The notes under the pieces: generated by a model
Seen by the model: the letters and a program-made list of their open reading frames with translations, nothing else
Told to the model about the DNA's origin: nothing
Databases searched by the model: none
Shown here: positions 30,192-33,497 of the stretch, in pieces
Layout of the letters: the number at the start of each line of letters is the position of its first letter
Position numbering within the stretch: position 1 is the stretch's first letter
Position numbers and translations under genes: made by a program
Source: Nitrospirota bacterium
Lineage (GTDB): Bacteria; Nitrospirota; Nitrospiria; Nitrospirales; NS-4
NCBI GenBank assembly: GCA_005877815.1
Contig: VBOG01000175.1
Coordinates: 1 to 33,497 of the forward strand
Direction: 5' to 3'
DNA: 33,497 nucleotides

Positions 30192-30757
30192 GGTTTGAGC
30201 ATTCCCGTTTTGCGCGCGTAGGCGAAGATGCCGCCCGCCGTCACGATATCCAGGACGTCGCCGAGCGGGCGCAGCCCGTAGCTCTTGCCGCTCGTCACAT
30301 TCTTCAAGGTGCCGGCAGAGATGTTGATTTCCAGATCGTCCCCCGTCTTGATGTCGGCAATCAGGCGTTGGGTCGATTCGCAGGGGATGAAGAAGCCGCC
30401 GTCCACGGCGTTGCGGTAAAAAATCCGGGCGTACGATTCGGCGACGACCGCCGTGATGCCGGCGATCTGCAGCGCTTCGGGCGCATGCTCGCGCGAGGAG
30501 CCGGAGCCGAAGTTTTTTCCGCCGATGATGACCTGATAGCGCGAGCGATGATCGCCTTCCGGGACGAAGGGGATGTTGCCCTTCGGCAGGCCCGCGACCT
30601 TCTCTGGCACGCCGGACAATGCATACGTTCCGTACAATTTGCGTTCCTCGGGATCGCTCAAACTGTAGACGAGATGTTTCGCGGGAATGATCTGGTCGGT
30701 GTCGATGTTGTCGCCGAGCACGTACGCTTTGCCTTTGATCACCTCTTGCATGGTCAT
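30188..30757 (-). CDS. leuD: 3-isopropylmalate dehydratase small subunit
   Basis: LeuD provides the swivelling domain of isopropylmalate isomerase, which with LeuC interconverts 2- and 3-isopropylmalate. The 189-residue product has '[16 protein letters not shown]', the substrate-binding '[18 protein letters not shown]' and '[18 protein letters not shown]', and a C-terminal '[25 protein letters not shown]'. The open frame continues upstream into the cupin gene. The ATG at 30757 was chosen because it gives [16 protein letters not shown], has TGAGG just upstream and lies 25 bases after the cupin stop. The leuB ATG overlaps its stop. Confidence 0.97.
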   Translation of the reverse strand: MTMQEVIKGKAYVLGDNIDTDQIIPAKHLVYSLSDPEERKLYGTYALSGVPEKVAGLPKGNIPFVPEGDHRSRYQVIIGGKNFGSGSSREHAPEALQIAGITAVVAESYARIFYRNAVDGGFFIPCESTQRLIADIKTGDDLEINISAGTLKNVTSGKSYGLRPLGDVLDIVTAGGIFAYARKTGMLKP

Positions 30758-30782
30758 TGAAACGGCCTCATCTGCGTTGTTG

Positions 30783-31148
30783 TCAGTCGCGTAGTATCTC
30801 TTCGTCTTCCGCCCGCCAGGCCGGATCGACGATGCAGAGAAAGACCAACTCGCCCGCCCCCGTGTTCTCGACGTGCTGGACCGCGCCGGGGCGCACGTAC
30901 ACGATTTTCTCGGGCGCGATCGTCGTGATCGCGTCGTCCACATGCATCCGTCCCTGGCCGCTGATGAAGTAATAGACCTCCGATGTCTTCAATCGGTGTG
31001 GGAGAGACGCCGTGCCCTGCTCGAGTTTGGCGTGCGCCACGCTATACCCGATGTTTGCGGCATCCCGGGCAGGATGAAGCAGCTCGCGGAGAATGGTGCG
31101 ATCTCCCGCGAGGATCTGCTTGCACGTCGACAGCGATTTTGTGAGCAC
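30783..31148 (-). CDS. Cupin-domain protein embedded in the leu operon
   Basis: A 121-residue single-cupin protein. Motif 1 is 'PHRLKTSEVYYFISGQGRMHVDD', in which the usual second His of HxH is Leu; the Glu and Gly are kept. Motif 2 is 'VYVRPGAVQHVENTGAGELVFLCI' with the conserved Pro-Gly, His and Asn. Similar small cupins bind a metal or a small sugar or keto acid. The C-terminus 'DPAWRAEDEEILRD' is a common ending of the mannose-6-phosphate-isomerase-like cupins. The gene lies 7 bases after leuC and 25 bases before leuD, so it is expressed with the isomerase subunits. It may help with iron-sulfur or substrate handling or may just share the promoter. Confidence 0.9.
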   Translation of the reverse strand: MLTKSLSTCKQILAGDRTILRELLHPARDAANIGYSVAHAKLEQGTASLPHRLKTSEVYYFISGQGRMHVDDAITTIAPEKIVYVRPGAVQHVENTGAGELVFLCIVDPAWRAEDEEILRD

Positions 31149-31155
31149 GGGCGGC

Positions 31156-32454
31156 TTACAAAAAGTCGCGCGGATCGGTGATCACGCCGGTCACGGCGGA
31201 GGCTGCGACCGTGTAAGGAGAGGCCAGGTACACCTGTGCCGTTTTGGACCCCATCCGGCCGGGGAAGTTTCGATTCGTCGTCGAGATGCAGACCTCGCTC
31301 TTGTTCAACCGCCCGAACGTGTCCGATGGCCCGCCGAGACACGCCGCGCAGGAAGCTCCCTGAGAGAGCTTGGCGCCGGCCTTTTGAAAAATTTCGGTCA
31401 GCGATTGGCCGTCCAGCATCGTGGTGGCCAGGCCGCGGGCGACTTCGGTAGTCGCGGGGACGATGTACGTTTCGGCTTTCACCTGCTGGCCCTTCAGGAT
31501 CTTCGCGGCGGCGACGAAGTCGTTCAACTTGCCGCCGGTGCAGGAACCGATATAGGCGCGATCCAGTCTTATGCCGGCGCACTCGCGGGCCGTCCCGCGG
31601 TTGTCGGGGGAATGCGGTTTGGCGACGGTGGGCTGAATGTCCGAGGTCTTATACCGGCGCACGCTGTGAAAATGCGCGTCCGGATCGTCGGCGACCGCTT
31701 CGAAGGGTTTGGATGTCTTGGATTTGACGAACCGCTCGGTGACCGCATCCGAAGGGATCACGCCGTTCTTGCCGCCCGCCTCGATCACCATGTTGCACAA
31801 CGTCATGCGCTCTTCGATGCTCAGGGACATCACGCCGTCGCCCGAAAATTCCATCGCGCGATACGTGGCGCCGTCGACCCCGATATCCCCGATGATATGC
31901 AGGATCAGATCCTTGGCCATCAGGTAGGGCGGGAGCGGCCCTTCGAACTCGAAGCGCATCGTCTCCGGCACTTTGACCCAGAGCTTGCCGGTCCCGAGGA
32001 TGAATGCCGCGTCGGTATTGCCGATGCCGGTGGCGAACTCGCCGAACGCGCCCGCGGTGCAGGTATGCGAATCGGTCCCGAACAGGACTTCACCCGGGCG
32101 AGTATGTCCTTCTTCCGGCAGCGCGATATGGCACACGCCTTTGTATTTGTCCGTGCCGACGTCGTAGTAGTACGGCAGGTCCTGTTCCTTGACGAAGTCA
32201 CGCAGCAAATCGATGTTCCGGTGCGCGTGGAGATCGTTGGTGAAGATGTAATGATCGGGAATGATCACCACCTTCTGCCGGTCCCACACCTTTGCGTTCG
32301 GGCCGAACTGCTTGCGAAAGATGCCGATGGTCCCCGGCCCGCACACATCGTGGGTCATCAGGATATCCACGTTCACCCAGATATTGTCTCCGGCCGACGC
32401 GCGCGGACGTCCCGCGTGGCGCGCCAGAATCTTTTCCGTCATCGTCATGCCCAC
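31156..32454 (-). CDS. leuC: 3-isopropylmalate dehydratase large subunit, archaeal-type length
   Basis: LeuC carries the 4Fe-4S cluster of isopropylmalate isomerase. The 432-residue protein matches the shorter LeuC/HacA branch of about 420-430 residues rather than the E. coli-type 466. Cluster cysteines are visible in 'AYIGSCTGGKLNDF' and in the CxxC of 'GASCAACLGGPSDTFG'. 'LFGTDSHTCTAGAFGEFATGIGNTDAAF' is the substrate loop. The annotated start is GTG 32454, 5 bases after GGAAG; ATG 32448 is an alternative, 11 bases away. A good promoter lies about 50 bases upstream. It is the first gene of leuC/cupin/leuD/leuB/NHL. No leuA is in the window. Confidence 0.96.
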   Translation of the reverse strand: MGMTMTEKILARHAGRPRASAGDNIWVNVDILMTHDVCGPGTIGIFRKQFGPNAKVWDRQKVVIIPDHYIFTNDLHAHRNIDLLRDFVKEQDLPYYYDVGTDKYKGVCHIALPEEGHTRPGEVLFGTDSHTCTAGAFGEFATGIGNTDAAFILGTGKLWVKVPETMRFEFEGPLPPYLMAKDLILHIIGDIGVDGATYRAMEFSGDGVMSLSIEERMTLCNMVIEAGGKNGVIPSDAVTERFVKSKTSKPFEAVADDPDAHFHSVRRYKTSDIQPTVAKPHSPDNRGTARECAGIRLDRAYIGSCTGGKLNDFVAAAKILKGQQVKAETYIVPATTEVARGLATTMLDGQSLTEIFQKAGAKLSQGASCAACLGGPSDTFGRLNKSEVCISTTNRNFPGRMGSKTAQVYLASPYTVAASAVTGVITDPRDFL

Positions 32455-32503
32455 AGGGTCTTCCTTTCAGCCGGAGAATCGGAACGCAGTACCGGAACCC
32501 ATG

Positions 32504-32533
32504 ATTTTAGCGGAGGAAAGCGTGAAAGATCAA
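32504..32533 (-). promoter_or_regulatory. Promoter of the leu operon
   Basis: On the minus strand TTGATC (32533-32528) and TAAAAT (32509-32504, 5/6 of the consensus) are separated by 18 bases. The start site would be near 32497, giving a leader of about 45 bases before leuC. That is too short for a classical leucine attenuator, and no leader peptide is visible. It lies back to back with the LON-gene promoter. Confidence 0.65.
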
Positions 32534-32543
32534 GGCGGTGTAA

Positions 32544-32573
32544 TTGACAATCCGAGGGACGTTCGGCTATCGT
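32544..32573 (+). promoter_or_regulatory. Promoter of the LON-domain gene, leaderless
   Basis: TTGACA (32544-32549, perfect -35), an 18-base spacer and TATCGT (32568-32573) end 6 bases before the ATG at 32580. No Shine-Dalgarno precedes that ATG. The -35 box is 10 bases from the -35 of the divergent leu promoter. Confidence 0.6.
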
Positions 32574-32579
32574 CTGAAC

Positions 32580-33254
32580 ATGAATGTGAGCCCATCCGCA
32601 GAGCCCGGAGGCGATCTCCACGCGATCAAAATTCCCGGCATCATCCCGTTGTTTCCTCTTCCGAATCTCGTCTTTTATCCCCGCACCTATCTTCCGCTGC
32701 ATATCTTCGAGCCGCGCTATCGGACGATGGTGCGGGATGCCGCGTCCACGCATCGGATGATCGGAATGGTGCTGCTGAAGGAGGGATGGGAATCCGACTA
32801 CGACGGCGCGCCCGCGGTCTTTTCGACCGGCTGCGTGGGACGCATCATCAGCGTGCAGCCGCTCCCGGACGGGCGCTCCAACATCATGTTGCAGGGGCTC
32901 CGGCGATTCGAGCTTCAACACGAAGTCGGCGCGGAGACCTACCGGCAGGGCCGCATCATTCTCCACGAGCGCGCTCATCCCGATGCCGAACTTCCGGCGG
33001 ATCTTCTGGCGGAGCTGCGCAAGGTGGCGGGAAACTTTTTGCGGCGCAGCCAGGACCCGTCCCTTGCGGCCCTGCTCACGCAGCCGCTCCATGACGAAGT
33101 CCTGGTACAAAACCTGTCTTTTGCGGTGGACTTCACGCCGTTGGAAAAACAATTTCTGCTGGAATCCGAGACGCTCGTGCAACAGACCCGCCGGCTCCTC
33201 GACCTCCTGCAATTCAAGCTCTATGAGCGGAACGATCATATCGGATGGGGGTAA
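32580..33254 (+). CDS. LON substrate-binding-domain protein
   Basis: The 224-residue protein consists of the N-terminal (PUA-like) substrate-binding domain of Lon with no ATPase or peptidase part. It opens with '[30 protein letters not shown]', the domain's signature. '[14 protein letters not shown]' and the helical '[14 protein letters not shown]' region follow. Stand-alone LON-domain proteins are widespread, but their role is not well established. ATG 32580 is preferred; a TTG at 32544 in the same frame would add 12 residues but is itself part of the TTGACA box. The ABC ATPase gene begins 2 bases after the stop. Confidence 0.9.
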   Translation: MNVSPSAEPGGDLHAIKIPGIIPLFPLPNLVFYPRTYLPLHIFEPRYRTMVRDAASTHRMIGMVLLKEGWESDYDGAPAVFSTGCVGRIISVQPLPDGRSNIMLQGLRRFELQHEVGAETYRQGRIILHERAHPDAELPADLLAELRKVAGNFLRRSQDPSLAALLTQPLHDEVLVQNLSFAVDFTPLEKQFLLESETLVQQTRRLLDLLQFKLYERNDHIGWG

Positions 33255-33256
33255 CA

Positions 33257-33497
33257 GTGAGCGGCCCGGCCATCGAAGCCGCCGGTCTGTCGAAAGTCTA
33301 TCCCGGCGGGACGACCGCCGCCGAGGACATCAGCTTTCAGGTCGGTGCCGGAGAGGTGTTCGGACTGCTCGGCCCGAACGGCGCGGGCAAAACCACCACG
33401 CTTCGTATTCTCATCACCGTGCTGCGGCCGTCGGGCGGTCACGCGCGCGTGCTCGGGCTGGACGTCGTGGAGCAGCCCACGCAGGTCCGGCAGCTGA
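33257..33497 (+). CDS. ABC transporter ATPase, N-terminal part (cut by window end)
   Basis: The visible 80 residues begin at a GTG 2 bases after the LON-gene stop. They hold the A-loop region '[19 protein letters not shown]', Walker A GPNGAGKT (39-46) and '[24 protein letters not shown]'. This wording is typical of DrrA/CcmA-type ATPases used by ABC-2 efflux or polysaccharide and antibiotic exporters. A permease gene is expected beyond the edge. The frame is open to the last base. Confidence 0.9.
   Translation, partial: MSGPAIEAAGLSKVYPGGTTAAEDISFQVGAGEVFGLLGPNGAGKTTTLRILITVLRPSGGHARVLGLDVVEQPTQVRQL

Overview
The window is about 33.5 kb of dense, high-GC chromosomal DNA from a Gram-negative bacterium. 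Signs of an outer membrane are an MlaA homologue, two predicted lipoproteins and a PEP-CTERM protein. A tRNA-Leu/tig/clpP/clpX block, a DUF2905/spoIID/queA block, a LeuC of about 430 residues, PEP-CTERM sorting and an ergothioneine-type egtB/egtD pair together suggest Nitrospirota or a similar phylum. That assignment is inference; no rRNA is present. No phage, IS element or CRISPR array was seen. The left edge may cut an operon and the right edge cuts an ABC ATPase gene.

Layout. (1) 37-1750 (+): DsbA-like thioredoxin-fold protein, secreted unknown protein and GNAT acetyltransferase, coupled by 4-base overlaps. (2) 1829-5206 (+): tRNA-Leu(UAG), trigger factor, ClpP, ClpX. (3) 5213-6316 (-): DinB polymerase. 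(4) 6655-7950 (-): exported protein of unknown function. (5) 10191-7999 (-): TatA with a long tail, HEAT-repeat lipoprotein, HAD nucleotidase. (6) 11674-10430 (-): M24 peptidase. (7) 11898-16649 (+): unknown protein, methyltransferase, small membrane protein, C26 hydrolase coupled to an APC permease, MlaA-like protein. (8) 17304-16663 (-): PEP-CTERM protein. (9) 20890-17431 (-): asd, DUF2905, spoIID, queA. (10) 27805-20942 (-): histidine kinase and response regulator, then egtB, egtD and a three-gene OpuC-type ABC transporter. (11) 32454-27904 (-): leuC, cupin, leuD, leuB, NHL propeller. (12) 32580 to end (+): LON-domain protein and ABC ATPase.

Four observations stand out. First, histidine-betaine/ergothioneine biosynthesis genes run directly, with overlaps or tiny gaps, into a complete quaternary-amine ABC transporter. 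This looks like a split relative of the EgtU/EgtV ergothioneine transporter joined to its own biosynthesis genes. Second, a family of palindromic intergenic repeats occurs at four places. The outer stem is kept by compensating base changes, which argues for a structured DNA or RNA element, and one copy appears to be nested inside another. Third, at least five operon-leading genes (dinB, tatA, the 11898 gene, asd and the LON gene) lack a Shine-Dalgarno sequence. Each has a -10-like hexamer 6-8 bases before the start codon and a candidate -35 18 bases further up, suggesting leaderless mRNAs. Fourth, the leucine operon carries a cupin between leuC and leuD and an NHL propeller coupled to leuB.

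All calls are by reading motifs and gene order; no database search or folding program was run.
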